From the NCBI GenBank assembly GCA_016714225.1, contig JADJNS010000007.1, positions 124,001-188,000 of the forward strand: 64,000 nucleotides of DNA. The letters are read 5' to 3'. The DNA is from Archangiaceae bacterium (lineage in GTDB: Bacteria; Myxococcota; Myxococcia; Myxococcales; Myxococcaceae). The translations under genes and the position numbers were made by a program. The notes under the pieces were generated by a model, which did not search any database, was not told the DNA's origin, and was given only the letters and a program-made list of their open reading frames with translations. Shown piece after piece: positions 35,572-44,550 of the stretch (the first letter of the stretch is position 1; every line of letters starts with the position of its first letter).

Positions 35572-37214
35572 ACCGCCTGCTGCTCGCCGGCGCGGTGCTG
35601 CTCATCGTCTTGCTGGCGGCGTTCACCGTGGTGCCCATCGTGGTGCTGCTGGTGCGGGCGGGCGCCGGAGAAGGCGACAGCCTGCGCACCCTCTGGTCCG
35701 ACCCCGACACCCTGCACGCGCTGGTGAACACGGTGGTGAGCTCGCTGGGCGCCGCGGCGATCTCCTTCGGCTTCGGCCTGCCGCTCGCGGTGGTGCTCGA
35801 GCGCACCGACCTGCCCGGGCGCCGCTTCTTTCGCGCCGCGTTCACCCTGCCCACCGCGATACCGCCCTACATCTGGGCCATGGGGTGGATCGCGCTCGCC
35901 AACCCGCGCGCCGGGCTGCTCAACCGCCTGCTCGGGGCGGGCACCTTCAACATCTACACCGTCACCGGCATCGCCTTCGTGCTGGGGGGCGCCGGGCTGC
36001 CGCTGGTGATGCTGCCCGCGGCCGCGGTGCTGGCGCGCATCGACCCCTCGCTCGAAGAGGCGGCGCGGGTGTTCGGCGCGGGCCCGCTGCGCACCCTGCT
36101 CACCGTGCCGGTGCGGCTCGCCCTGCCCGCCGCGGCGAGCGGCGCCGCGCTGGTGTTCCTCTTCGCCGCCGCGTCGTTCGGCGTGCCGTACATGCTGGGC
36201 GTGGCGGCCAGCCCGCCCACGCCCACGCTCACCGCGCAGATCTTCCGCGCCCACCAGATGGGCCCCGGCGGCCTGTGGAACGCCACGGCCTTGAGCCTCT
36301 TGCTGCTGATGGTCGCGGTGGTGGTGCTGGGCCTGAGCCGCCTGCTGGGGCGGGCCGGCCGCACCCCGCTGCTCTCGGGCAAGGGGCTCAAGCACCGCGA
36401 GCTGCAGCTGGGCCCGGCCCGCGCTCCGCTCACGGTGGCGACCGCGCTGCTGGCCCTGGGCCTGATCGTCGCCCCGCTCGGCGCGGTGGCGGTCGCCTCG
36501 CTCACCACGCCGGCCGGCCACTTCACCGTGGCGCACTGGGGCCAGGTGCTCACCGAGAAGAGCACCCTGCAGGCCGCCGCCAACAGCCTGTGGCTGGGCC
36601 TGTCGTGCGCGGTGATCGTCACCGTGCTGGGGCTGTTGCTCGCCCTGGTGCGCCGCCGCTCGGTGCTGCTCGGCCGGGTGAGCGAGCTGCTCGCCGCGTG
36701 GCCCTACGCGATGCCCGGCACCGTGCTGGCCATCGCGCTGCTGGTGTCGTTCTCGCGCGATCTGCGCTTCGTCTTCTTCGAGCGCTTCGCGCTGGTGCTG
36801 GCGCTGTTCAACACCTTCGCGCTGCTGCTCATCGCGTGGGTGGCCAAGCACCTGGCCTTCGGCACCCGCAACGCTGCCGAAGGCCTGGCGCGGGTCGATC
36901 ACTCGCTGGCCGAGGCGGCGCGGGTGTGCGGAGCGGGCCCGCTGCGCGCGTTCTTTCACGCCGTGCTGCCGCAGCTGCGCGCTCCGCTGCAGGCGGCCTT
37001 CACCCTCACCTTTCTCACCTGCGCCACCGAGCTCACCCTGGCGGTGCTGATGATGCCGCCCAAGCAGAACGTGCTGGGCACGCTGGTCTTCGAGCTGCAG
37101 AGCTACACCAACCCCGCCGCAGCCGCCGTCATCGCCTGCGCCTTCGTGCTCTTCGTGCTGGCGGTACTGGGCCTGCGCGCGCTGTACGAGTCGAGAAAGG
37201 CCGAGGCCACCTGA
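35568..37214 (+). CDS. ABC transporter permease, double-domain iron type
   Basis: The 548-residue protein is a fused two-domain permease of the SfuB/FbpB type with about 12 helices. Each half carries a cytoplasmic EAA-like loop: DPSLEEAARVFGAGPLRTLL in the first and HSLAEAARVCGAGPLRAFF in the second. It should form the membrane pore for the upstream binding protein. The ATG overlaps the binding-protein stop by four bases, and its stop shares one base with the ATPase ATG, so the three are translationally coupled. Both coupling loops look normal, unlike the ATPase that follows. Confidence 0.88.
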   Translation: MNRLLLAGAVLLIVLLAAFTVVPIVVLLVRAGAGEGDSLRTLWSDPDTLHALVNTVVSSLGAAAISFGFGLPLAVVLERTDLPGRRFFRAAFTLPTAIPPYIWAMGWIALANPRAGLLNRLLGAGTFNIYTVTGIAFVLGGAGLPLVMLPAAAVLARIDPSLEEAARVFGAGPLRTLLTVPVRLALPAAASGAALVFLFAAASFGVPYMLGVAASPPTPTLTAQIFRAHQMGPGGLWNATALSLLLLMVAVVVLGLSRLLGRAGRTPLLSGKGLKHRELQLGPARAPLTVATALLALGLIVAPLGAVAVASLTTPAGHFTVAHWGQVLTEKSTLQAAANSLWLGLSCAVIVTVLGLLLALVRRRSVLLGRVSELLAAWPYAMPGTVLAIALLVSFSRDLRFVFFERFALVLALFNTFALLLIAWVAKHLAFGTRNAAEGLARVDHSLAEAARVCGAGPLRAFFHAVLPQLRAPLQAAFTLTFLTCATELTLAVLMMPPKQNVLGTLVFELQSYTNPAAAAVIACAFVLFVLAVLGLRALYESRKAEAT

Positions 37215-38158
37215 TGGTTCGCCTCGAGCAGGTGCACAAGGCCTACGGCAAGACGGCGGTGGTGAAGGGCCTCTCGCTCGAGGTCGCAGCCGGGCAGATG
37301 CTGGCGCTCTTGGGGCCCTCTGGCTGCGGCAAGACCACCAGCCTGCGCATGATCGCCGGCCTCGAGCGCGCCGACGCGGGCAAGATCTTCATCGACGGCC
37401 GCGAGGTGAACGCGCTGCCGCCCGAGGCCCGCGGGCTGGGCATGGTGTTCCAGAGCTACGCGGTGTGGCCGCACAAGTCGGTGGCGGCGAACGTGGCCTA
37501 CCCGCTGCAGCTCAAGGGCGAGCGCGACCTGGCCGCCAAGGTGAAGCAGGCGCTCTCGTGGGTGCGGCTCGAGGCGCTGGCCGACCGCATGCCGCACGCG
37601 CTCTCGGGGGGCCAGCTGCAGCGGGTGGCGCTGGCCCGGGCGCTGGTGGCCTCGCCCAAGGTGCTGCTCGAGATCGCCGCGCTGCGCGCGCGGCTGGGCA
37701 CCACCATGATCTACGTCACCCACGACCAGGGCGAAGCGCTGGCGCTGGCCGACCAGGTCGCGGTGATGAACCGCGGCGTCATCGAGCAGCTGGCCCCTCC
37801 GCGCGAGCTCTACGAGCGCCCCAAGACGCCGTTCGTGGCCGCGTTCGTCGGCGGCGCCAACGTGCTGCCCGGCGCGGTCGACGGAGCCGACTTCTTGAGC
37901 GCAGGCGTGCGGCTCAGGCTGCCGGCCGAGGTGGTGCCGCTGCAGGGCGCGCAGAGCCTGGTGATTCGGCCCGAGGCGCTGGTGGTGGGTGAAGGCGAGA
38001 CGCAGCTCACCGTGGTGGCGAGCCTGTTCTTGGGCCATGCGACCGAGGTGCGGCTCGACGTGGCGGGCACGATGATTCGCGCCCTGGCGCCGGCGGCGGT
38101 GCGGCCTCAGCCCGGTGAGCGCGTGAGCGTGCGCATCAGCAGGGCCCAGCTCTTCTAG
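37214..38158 (+). CDS. ABC transporter ATPase lacking Walker B and D-loop
   Basis: The 314-residue protein has the N-terminal half of a normal FbpC-type ATPase: Walker A GPSGCGKTT at 34-42, Q-loop at about Q80 and signature LSGGQ at 130-134. It also has the H-loop YVTHDQ (His170) and a C-terminal TOBE-like region. Between PKVLL (ending at residue 152) and EIAALRARLG the expected LLLDEPLSNLDAKLR segment is missing. The Walker B Asp, the catalytic Glu and the D-loop are therefore absent, while the frame is intact. The protein is about 20-40 residues shorter than usual. ATP hydrolysis should fail, so this is an in-frame deletion allele, a degenerate subunit or an assembly error. Confidence 0.85.
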   Translation: MVRLEQVHKAYGKTAVVKGLSLEVAAGQMLALLGPSGCGKTTSLRMIAGLERADAGKIFIDGREVNALPPEARGLGMVFQSYAVWPHKSVAANVAYPLQLKGERDLAAKVKQALSWVRLEALADRMPHALSGGQLQRVALARALVASPKVLLEIAALRARLGTTMIYVTHDQGEALALADQVAVMNRGVIEQLAPPRELYERPKTPFVAAFVGGANVLPGAVDGADFLSAGVRLRLPAEVVPLQGAQSLVIRPEALVVGEGETQLTVVASLFLGHATEVRLDVAGTMIRALAPAAVRPQPGERVSVRISRAQLF

Positions 38159-38183
38159 AGCTTCCCGTTTCCTGCGGGCGCAG

Positions 38184-38912
38184 CTACCGCCGCACCAGCC
38201 TCAACCCCAACGCCCCCAACGCCTGCACCCCCGGCACCAACGCCACCTGAAAACCGGGCCCCTCGTCGACCATCTCCGCGGTCGGCAAGTACACCGCCCC
38301 CACCGACGCCGGTATCGCCGCATCGGCCACGACCCACTGTTTCTCCCGCTCGCGCCAGACCTCGGTCCACGCGTGCCCGAACGCCATCGGCTGGCCGTTC
38401 ATCACCACCAACACCACGCCCAGCATCACCCGCGCCGAGAGCCGCGCATGCCGCAGACACGCCGCGAGAAACACCGCGTGCTCGGTGCAGTCCCCCTCTC
38501 TCGACTTCGCCACCTGCGACGCGAGATCGAACCCCCTCCGCAGCGACTTTCGCGCGATGTACTGGCTCACGAACGCGGTGATCTCTTCCACCGTCGAGCC
38601 CTTGAGCTCTCCCCACACCGGGCCGAACGCCTTCTCCGAATAGTCGATCACCCAGCTGGCCGCCTTGTGCCGGGGCAGCGGCGCATCGCTCACCGCCGCC
38701 GCCGCCGCGAGATCGACTTCGGTCGCCCCACCCCGCCGCTTCACGAACAGCGGCGCCTCGGCCTGCGCGCTGACCTTCAAGCGCGCCTCGCCCGGCTTCG
38801 CCCCCGCCGGCAGCTCGCTCACCAGCGGTATGCCGTGCAGAAACACCGTGCCGCCGTCTTGCGCCGCCGCCGCGCGCGCCAGCAGCAGCGCCAACGCCAG
38901 CCCCGGCCTCAC
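38184..38912 (-). CDS. Exported transglutaminase-like protein
   Basis: The 242-residue product has a short signal (LALALLLARAAAAQ) and a transglutaminase/protease-like domain with a complete triad: Cys142 in EGDCTEHAVF, His180 in FGHAWTEVW and Asp197 in VVADAAIP. Such proteins in bacteria act as peptidases or transamidases in the envelope. The GTG overlaps the upstream lipoprotein stop by four bases (GTGA), so the two are coupled and probably work together. The 3-prime end converges on the ABC ATPase with a 25-base gap. Confidence 0.82.
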   Translation of the reverse strand: MRPGLALALLLARAAAAQDGGTVFLHGIPLVSELPAGAKPGEARLKVSAQAEAPLFVKRRGGATEVDLAAAAAVSDAPLPRHKAASWVIDYSEKAFGPVWGELKGSTVEEITAFVSQYIARKSLRRGFDLASQVAKSREGDCTEHAVFLAACLRHARLSARVMLGVVLVVMNGQPMAFGHAWTEVWREREKQWVVADAAIPASVGAVYLPTAEMVDEGPGFQVALVPGVQALGALGLRLVRR

Positions 38913-40195
38913 TCCGGCGAGCCCTCCACGAACCTGCGCTCCTGCACCAGCGTCACCGGCCCCATCGGCACCTCGACCGAGACGGTGTCGCCCTTCTCGT
39001 CGAGCCGGGCCATCATCTTGATGCGCCCCGTCTCGATGATCACCGCGTCGGCCCCCGCCACCGGGTCTCTGCGCACCACCACGCTCAGCGGCGCAGTGGG
39101 GTCGGCGTCGGGCAGGTATTCTTCGAACGACAGCTCGGGCTTCTTGCCGCTCATCACCTGCCCCTTCACCTCGCGCACCACCACCGCGTCGCTGGCGATG
39201 CCCTTCTTGTCCCGGGTCTTGAAGGTGCCGCTCAGGTCCTTCTGCGAGACCCGACCCGAGTACGCGTAGCCGCCCTTCTTGCGCTCCAGCTGCACGTCGA
39301 GCTGCTCCTCGCCGTTGGCGGTCATGCGCTGGCTCTTCTTCTCGACGTAGCCGTCTCTCGCGGTGATCACGGTGCTGCTCGAGTCCTGCAGCATCCACTC
39401 CGATGCAGACCGCGGCACGATCAGCGCCGAAGAGGTGCTCAGGGTGCGGGTGCCGTCTTTCGCCTTCACCCAGCTCGACCGCTCGAAGCCTACCGGCGCG
39501 CCGCGAATCGAGGTCACGTACACCGCGCGATACGAGACCGCCGCGCCGCTCGCCCGCGCCCGCGCCAGGCCCGAGGCGAAGCGCGTCACCACCCGGCGAA
39601 AGCTCTCGACGTACCCGGGCTCGTCGTGCACGCACGCCAGCGGAGCCACTGCGTTGGGGTAGACCGCCAGTTTCAGCTGGCCCAGCACGCTGCCCTTGGG
39701 GGTCTGCGCCACGTACGCGATGTCGGCGAGCACCAGCGGCTCTTTCTCGACCACGTCGATGGCCGAGGTGCGCAGCGCCTTGATCTCGACCTTGCCGCTC
39801 AGGCCCTCGGTGAGCCGGCCGAGCAGCGTGCCCACCGGCACCATCTGGTCGTAGATGAAGCACTGCACCTTCTCGGCGGTGCCCATCGAGAAGGCCACCC
39901 CGGTCTCGCGCAGCGCGTCGTCGCGCGTCACCTCTGGAGCCGCGGCGGCCTCGACCTCGAGGGTCTTGCCGTCGAGCGTCACCGTCTGGGTGCCCGCGTC
40001 GTCGCGCTCCCGCGCGAACATCGCCTCGATCTGCCGGGCGACCTCTTCGGCGGTGGGCTTCTGCTCCTCGACCACCGGCGCCCCGGCGTCGACCGGCGCC
40101 GGGGCGTTCGCGGTCTCGGGCAAAGACGCCGTACCCTGGGTGGTGGCGCACGCGCACAGCAAGCACAGCAACGCGACCGGCAGTCGAGCTCGCAT
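38909..40195 (-). CDS. Lipoprotein of unknown function, partner of a transglutaminase
   Basis: The 428-residue product starts with a lipoprotein signal (LLCLLCACATT). The mature part is mixed alpha/beta with no recognised domain; the C-terminal half is beta-rich with repeated basic strands. The ATG at 40195 is preferred to one 72 bases upstream because it starts the signal peptide. Its stop overlaps the transglutaminase GTG. It may present or be modified by the transglutaminase. It diverges from the M61 peptidase gene across 71 bases. Confidence 0.72.
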   Translation of the reverse strand: MRARLPVALLCLLCACATTQGTASLPETANAPAPVDAGAPVVEEQKPTAEEVARQIEAMFARERDDAGTQTVTLDGKTLEVEAAAAPEVTRDDALRETGVAFSMGTAEKVQCFIYDQMVPVGTLLGRLTEGLSGKVEIKALRTSAIDVVEKEPLVLADIAYVAQTPKGSVLGQLKLAVYPNAVAPLACVHDEPGYVESFRRVVTRFASGLARARASGAAVSYRAVYVTSIRGAPVGFERSSWVKAKDGTRTLSTSSALIVPRSASEWMLQDSSSTVITARDGYVEKKSQRMTANGEEQLDVQLERKKGGYAYSGRVSQKDLSGTFKTRDKKGIASDAVVVREVKGQVMSGKKPELSFEEYLPDADPTAPLSVVVRRDPVAGADAVIIETGRIKMMARLDEKGDTVSVEVPMGPVTLVQERRFVEGSPE

Positions 40196-40266
40196 GGGCG
40201 AACGCTCATAGCAGCGTTGTGGCGCTGGCGCGTCGGCCCACCTAGGCAGTAGACGCACCTTCCGCA

Positions 40267-42045
40267 ATGAACGCCGTCAGCTACCGCGTCTCGATGTCCC
40301 GGCCGCACAGCCACCTGTTCGAGGTGGTGGCCGACTTCCCCGCTTCCGGCGACGCGGTGACCGTCGCGCTCCCGGTGTGGACGCCCGGCAGCTACCTGGT
40401 GCGCGAGTACGCACGCCACGTGCAGAACTTCGAAGCGCTCGGCCCCGAGGGTCAGAAGATCCCCTTCCGGCGCGCCGACAAGCGCAGCTTCGTCGTCGAT
40501 GCGCACGGGCGCGCCTTCCGCCTTCGCTATCAGGTGTACGCCCACGAGCTCACCGTGCGCACCAGCCACCTCGACGGCTCGCACGGCTACTTCAACGGCG
40601 CCACGCTGTTCTTCTATTGCGAGGCGCTGCGCAAGCACGAGCACCGGGTCGAGATCGAAGCCCCCCCGGGGTGGACGGCGACGAGTGCGCTCGAGCGCGA
40701 GGGGGCCGACTTCGTGGCCGACGACTACGACGAGCTGGTCGACAGCCCGTTCGAGGTGGGGCCGCACACCGCGCTCCACTTCCTCGCCGCCGGCGTGCCC
40801 CACGAGGTGGTGCTGTGGGGTGAGCCGCAGCTCGACGAGAAGAAGCTGCTCACCGATCTCCAGAAGGTCGTCGAGATCCAGTCGGCGTTCTTCGGCGGGC
40901 TGCCGATGAAGCGCTACGTGTTCTTCATCTACGCCAGCGACAAGGGCCGCGGCGGCCTCGAGCACCGCGCCTCGACCGCGCTCATCTACCCGCGCAGCGG
41001 CCTCGTCAGCTCGAAGGGGTGGGAAGACTTCCTCACCCTCGCCTGCCACGAGTACTTCCACCTGTGGAACGTGAAGCGCATCATTCCCAAGGCGCTGGTG
41101 CCGTTCGACTACTCGCAAGAGGCCTACACCCAGCTGCTGTGGGCCTTCGAGGGCGGCACCTCGTACTACGACAACCTGCTGGTGCGCCGCGCCGGCCTGA
41201 TGAGCGCCGGCCGCTACCTCGCTCGCATGGGCGAGACCCTCACCACGCTGCACACCACACCCGGCCGCAAGACCTTGAGCCTCGGCGACGCCTCGTACCT
41301 GAGCTGGGTCAAGCACTACCGGCCCGACGAGAACACGGTGAACACCGCCATCTCGTACTACCTGAAGGGCGAGGTCGCCTGCCTGCTGCTCGACCTCACC
41401 ATTCGGCGCCTCACCAAAGACACCAAGAGCCTCGACGACGTGATGCGCTTGATGTGGCAGCGCTGGGGCGACGGCAGCGGAGTACCCGAAGACGGCGTCG
41501 AAGCCGCCGCCGCCGAGGTCGCCGGCCAGAGCCTGAAGATGTTCTTCGACCGCGCGGTGCGCGGCACCGACGAGCTCGACTACTCGCCGCTGCAGCACGT
41601 CGGCCTCGAGGTGCGCTTTCGGGTGCGCGAGTCGGCCGGTGACAAGGGCGGCAGCGCGCCGCGCGCCAAGAGCGACGACAAGCCGCGCGGCTTCCTCGGC
41701 GTGCTGCCCAAGGGCAACAGCGCCATCGCCTCGGTGCTCGACGGCTCGGCGGCGATGGTGGCCGGCATCTACCCCGACGACGAGATCGTCGCGCTCGACG
41801 GCAACAAGGTCGATGCCAACGGCCTCATCTCGCGCTGCGAAGAGAAGAAGCCCGGCGAGAAGGTGAAGGTGACGGTGTTCCGCCGCGAGCGCCTCACCGA
41901 GGTGACGGTGACCCTCGCCGCCAAGCCCGCCGACGCGGTGTACCTGGCGCGCATCGATCGCCCCACCGAAGAGCAGAAGGCGTCGTACCGCAGCTGGCTC
42001 GGCGCCCACTGGGACGACGGCAGCGATCAGCGCCCGACCTTGTGA
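40267..42045 (+). CDS. M61-family metallopeptidase with PDZ domain
   Basis: The 592-residue product has the M61 (glycyl aminopeptidase) layout. A beta-sandwich N-terminal domain is followed by a gluzincin catalytic domain with HEYFH at 261-265 and a downstream Glu in WAFEGGTSYYDN. A PDZ domain at about 475-560 contains GFLGVLPKG and DEIVALDGNKV. M61 enzymes cleave N-terminal Gly/Ala peptides. No signal peptide is seen, so it is probably cytoplasmic. It is followed by a small lipoprotein gene on the same strand. Confidence 0.9.
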   Translation: MNAVSYRVSMSRPHSHLFEVVADFPASGDAVTVALPVWTPGSYLVREYARHVQNFEALGPEGQKIPFRRADKRSFVVDAHGRAFRLRYQVYAHELTVRTSHLDGSHGYFNGATLFFYCEALRKHEHRVEIEAPPGWTATSALEREGADFVADDYDELVDSPFEVGPHTALHFLAAGVPHEVVLWGEPQLDEKKLLTDLQKVVEIQSAFFGGLPMKRYVFFIYASDKGRGGLEHRASTALIYPRSGLVSSKGWEDFLTLACHEYFHLWNVKRIIPKALVPFDYSQEAYTQLLWAFEGGTSYYDNLLVRRAGLMSAGRYLARMGETLTTLHTTPGRKTLSLGDASYLSWVKHYRPDENTVNTAISYYLKGEVACLLLDLTIRRLTKDTKSLDDVMRLMWQRWGDGSGVPEDGVEAAAAEVAGQSLKMFFDRAVRGTDELDYSPLQHVGLEVRFRVRESAGDKGGSAPRAKSDDKPRGFLGVLPKGNSAIASVLDGSAAMVAGIYPDDEIVALDGNKVDANGLISRCEEKKPGEKVKVTVFRRERLTEVTVTLAAKPADAVYLARIDRPTEEQKASYRSWLGAHWDDGSDQRPTL

Positions 42046-42078
42046 ACGCCTCTGCAGAGGCGATAAAGAGCCGGGCCC

Positions 42079-42465
42079 ATGGTTCGGCTCTTCGTCGTCT
42101 CGTCGCTGCTCTTCGCCGCTGCTTGCAACTTCCCCGGCGCCTACCTCCCTGACGGCGGCCGCACCCGGCAGGAGTGCAGCAACGGGGCCTCGGTCATCGC
42201 CATCAAGGCGCAAGACCTGACGGGTCAGCCGATCGGCGACGCGCAGGTGGTGGCGAAGAACACCACCAACGGCATGGAGCAGGTCGCCACCACCGGCGGC
42301 GACGGCCGCACCAACCAGATCACCGACGCGCTCGGCAACGGCCAGGTCGAGCTCACCGCCAAGGCCGGTGCGCTCTCGACCCGGCAGCCCTACATCGTGC
42401 AGGTGCTGTGCGGCGACTGCGACTGCACGGTGATGCCGTCCTCCGCGACCCTCACGCTGCAGTGA
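42079..42465 (+). CDS. Small lipoprotein with Ig/carboxypeptidase-regulatory-like domain
   Basis: The 128-residue protein has a lipobox (LLFAAACNFPG). Its beta-sandwich body (KAQDLTGQPIGDAQVVAKN, then TTGGDGRTNQIT) looks like a carboxypeptidase-regulatory/Ig-like domain, with a Cys pair (CGDCDC) near the end. The stop overlaps the RNase HII GTG by four bases; this coupling looks positional and not functional. The role is unknown. Confidence 0.7.
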   Translation: MVRLFVVSSLLFAAACNFPGAYLPDGGRTRQECSNGASVIAIKAQDLTGQPIGDAQVVAKNTTNGMEQVATTGGDGRTNQITDALGNGQVELTAKAGALSTRQPYIVQVLCGDCDCTVMPSSATLTLQ

Positions 42466-43316
42466 AACGGCGCTCGCTCTCAGAGCTGAGGGAAAGGCTC
42501 GCCCGGGGCAAGAGCCTGCCCCGCGGGGTGCTGTTCGAGCTCGAGCGCGACGACCGTGCCGGTGCCCAGGCGCTGGTGAAGGCGGTCAAGGCGAAGCAGG
42601 CGGCCAACCGCGCCGAGGGGCAACGGCTGCGCAACATGCTCCGCTACGAGGGCGAGCTGTACGCGCAGGGCCTGAGCCTCATCGCCGGAGTCGACGAGGC
42701 CGGCATGGCGCCGCTCGCCGGGCCGGTCACCGCCGCCGCGTGCATTCTGCCCAAGGGGTACAAGCTCAAGGGCCTCGACGACTCGAAGAAGATTCTCGAC
42801 GAAGAGAAGCGCGAAGAGCTGGCCGCGCAGGTGAAGGCCGACGCGGTCTGCTTCGCGGTCGGCTGGGCCAGCGTCGAAGAGATCGACTCGATCAACATCT
42901 ACCACGCGGGCCTGCTCGCCATGCGGCGCGCGGTCGAGGGCCTCACCGTGAAGCCCGAGTTCTGCCTCGTCGACGCCCGCAAGATCCCCGTCATCGAGAC
43001 GCCGCAGAAGGGCATCATTCACGGCGACGCGCTGTCGCTCTCGATCGCCGCCGCCTCGGTGATCGCCAAGACCACCCGCGACCGCTTCATGAACGAGCTC
43101 GACCAGCGGCACCCGGGCTACGGCTTCGCGTCTCACAAGGGCTACCCCACCCCCGAGCACCAAGACGCGCTCGAGCGCCTGGGCGCGCTGCTGATTCACC
43201 GCCGCAGCTTCGCTCCGGTGCGCCGCGCCCTGGGCCTCGAGCCCACCCAAGACGAGCTGTTCGCGATCGAGTCGGTGAAGAGCCGGCCCCAGAAGACCCG
43301 CCGCGCCAAGGCGTGA
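42462..43316 (+). CDS. rnhB: Ribonuclease HII
   Basis: The 284-residue product has an N-terminal extension of about 70 residues, as in Bacillus RNase HII, and then the catalytic core. The carboxylates are present: Asp78-Glu79 in AGVDEAG, Asp in FCLVDARK and Asp in TTRDRF. The enzyme removes ribonucleotides from DNA and RNA primers. The usual GRG/GKG motif after DEAG, which reads the RNA-DNA junction, is GMA here (81-83). The GTG start overlaps the upstream lipoprotein stop, and the stop overlaps the next gene start. Confidence 0.88.
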   Translation: MKRRSLSELRERLARGKSLPRGVLFELERDDRAGAQALVKAVKAKQAANRAEGQRLRNMLRYEGELYAQGLSLIAGVDEAGMAPLAGPVTAAACILPKGYKLKGLDDSKKILDEEKREELAAQVKADAVCFAVGWASVEEIDSINIYHAGLLAMRRAVEGLTVKPEFCLVDARKIPVIETPQKGIIHGDALSLSIAAASVIAKTTRDRFMNELDQRHPGYGFASHKGYPTPEHQDALERLGALLIHRRSFAPVRRALGLEPTQDELFAIESVKSRPQKTRRAKA

Positions 43317-43939
43317 GCGCCGACGTCGCGATCGACGCGTGGCTCTCAGCGCTGGGCTACGGCTCGCCCGGCACCCGGGCCACGGCGCGCGCCGCCCTCG
43401 AAGCCGCCGGCCTCACCCGCCCCGGCAAGCAGCGGCTCTCGAGCGAGAAGCTCGAGCGCGCCGCGGCCGTGCTCGGCGAGCGCTTCTTTCTGCACTGTCC
43501 CAGCGCCGAGTGCGTCAGCGCGGCGCGGGCCAGTGGGCGCGAAGCGGTGCCGTGCGACCCCAAGCCCGCCTGTCACAGCTGCGGCGGCAGCGACAACCAG
43601 CGCGCGGCGGCCGACTTCGCCCACGCCTTCGGGCACCGCCGGCTGGTCATCGTCGGTGGGTCTCCCTCGGTGTGGGAGGAGCTCGAGCGGCTCTTCGCCG
43701 GCAAGCTCGAGCTGCGCCTGGTCGACGGCACCCAGCGCCGCACGTCGGACCACGCCAAGGCCGACCTCGAGTGGGGCGACCTGGTGCTGGTCTGGGGCGC
43801 CACCGAGCTGCACCACAAGGTGTCGATGCACTACACCGGGGCGCAGGGGCACTCGAAGAAGAAGGTGCTGCACGTGCCCAAGCGCGGCATCGCGGCGCTG
43901 CTCGCCGCCGCGGTAGAGCACCTGAGGCTGAAGCGGTGA
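43313..43939 (+). CDS. DUF2325-like protein
   Basis: The 208-residue protein has an N-terminal helical segment of about 60 residues, a small Cys motif (CPSAEC, CDPKPACHSCGG) and a C-terminal Rossmann-like domain starting LVIVGGSPSVWEELERLF. WGDLVLVWGATELHHKVSMH follows, which matches the DUF2325 layout. The Cys cluster could bind zinc. The GTG overlaps the RNase HII stop (GTGA), so the two are coupled. A role in nucleic-acid handling is possible but not shown. Confidence 0.6.
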   Translation: MSADVAIDAWLSALGYGSPGTRATARAALEAAGLTRPGKQRLSSEKLERAAAVLGERFFLHCPSAECVSAARASGREAVPCDPKPACHSCGGSDNQRAAADFAHAFGHRRLVIVGGSPSVWEELERLFAGKLELRLVDGTQRRTSDHAKADLEWGDLVLVWGATELHHKVSMHYTGAQGHSKKKVLHVPKRGIAALLAAAVEHLRLKR

Positions 43940-43974
43940 GGCGCCCGGCGGCAGCGAGGCCGCCGCGGCAAACC

Positions 43975-44550
43975 TCAACTTCGACCGAGGCGCGCGAGCA
44001 GCTGCGGCGCGATGGCCCGCATCGCCGCGCCGCGGTGCGACAGCTGCGCCTTCTCGGCCCGGGTGAGCTCGGCCAGCGTCTTGCCCGAGGGCACCACGAA
44101 CACCGGGTCGTAGCCGAACCCGTGCGCGCCGCGCGGCGCGAGCGCGATTTCACCGTGGCACTCGCCGTGACCGGTGAGCAGCTCTCCCGACGGAAACGCC
44201 ACGCAGAGCGCGCAGGTGAAGTGGGCCTTGCGGTTGTTGGCACGCTGCAGCTCGGCCAGCAGCCGGGTGATGCGCTCGGCATCGCTGGGCGCATAGCGGG
44301 CCGACTGCACCCCCGGTCGCCCCCCCAGCGCCTCGACGCACAGCCCCGAGTCGTCGGCCAGCGACGGCAGCCCGCTGGCCTGCAGGTACGAGCGCGCCTT
44401 CTTCTCGGCGTTGGCCTCGAAGGTGTCGCGGTCTTCTTCGACCTCGAGGTGCGGCACCGCCTCGGCGGCCGAGATCACCTCGACGCCGGGCAACAGCTCG
44501 CGCAGCTCGGCGAGCTTGCCGGCGTTGGTGGTGGCGAAGAGGAGCTTCAA
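43975..44550 (-). CDS. rdgB: XTP/dITP pyrophosphatase (HAM1/RdgB)
   Basis: The 191-residue product shows the HAM1 signature: LLFATTNAGKLAELRELL at the start, SGLPSLADDSGLCVEALGGR in the centre, GFGYDPVFVVP and the ending LSHRGAAMRAI. It removes non-canonical purine nucleotides (XTP, dITP) and limits mutation. The start is TTG at 44550, overlapping the RNase PH stop (TTGA); no other start precedes the conserved N-terminal strand. It is the last gene of the rph run. Confidence 0.92.
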   Translation of the reverse strand: MKLLFATTNAGKLAELRELLPGVEVISAAEAVPHLEVEEDRDTFEANAEKKARSYLQASGLPSLADDSGLCVEALGGRPGVQSARYAPSDAERITRLLAELQRANNRKAHFTCALCVAFPSGELLTGHGECHGEIALAPRGAHGFGYDPVFVVPSGKTLAELTRAEKAQLSHRGAAMRAIAPQLLARLGRS

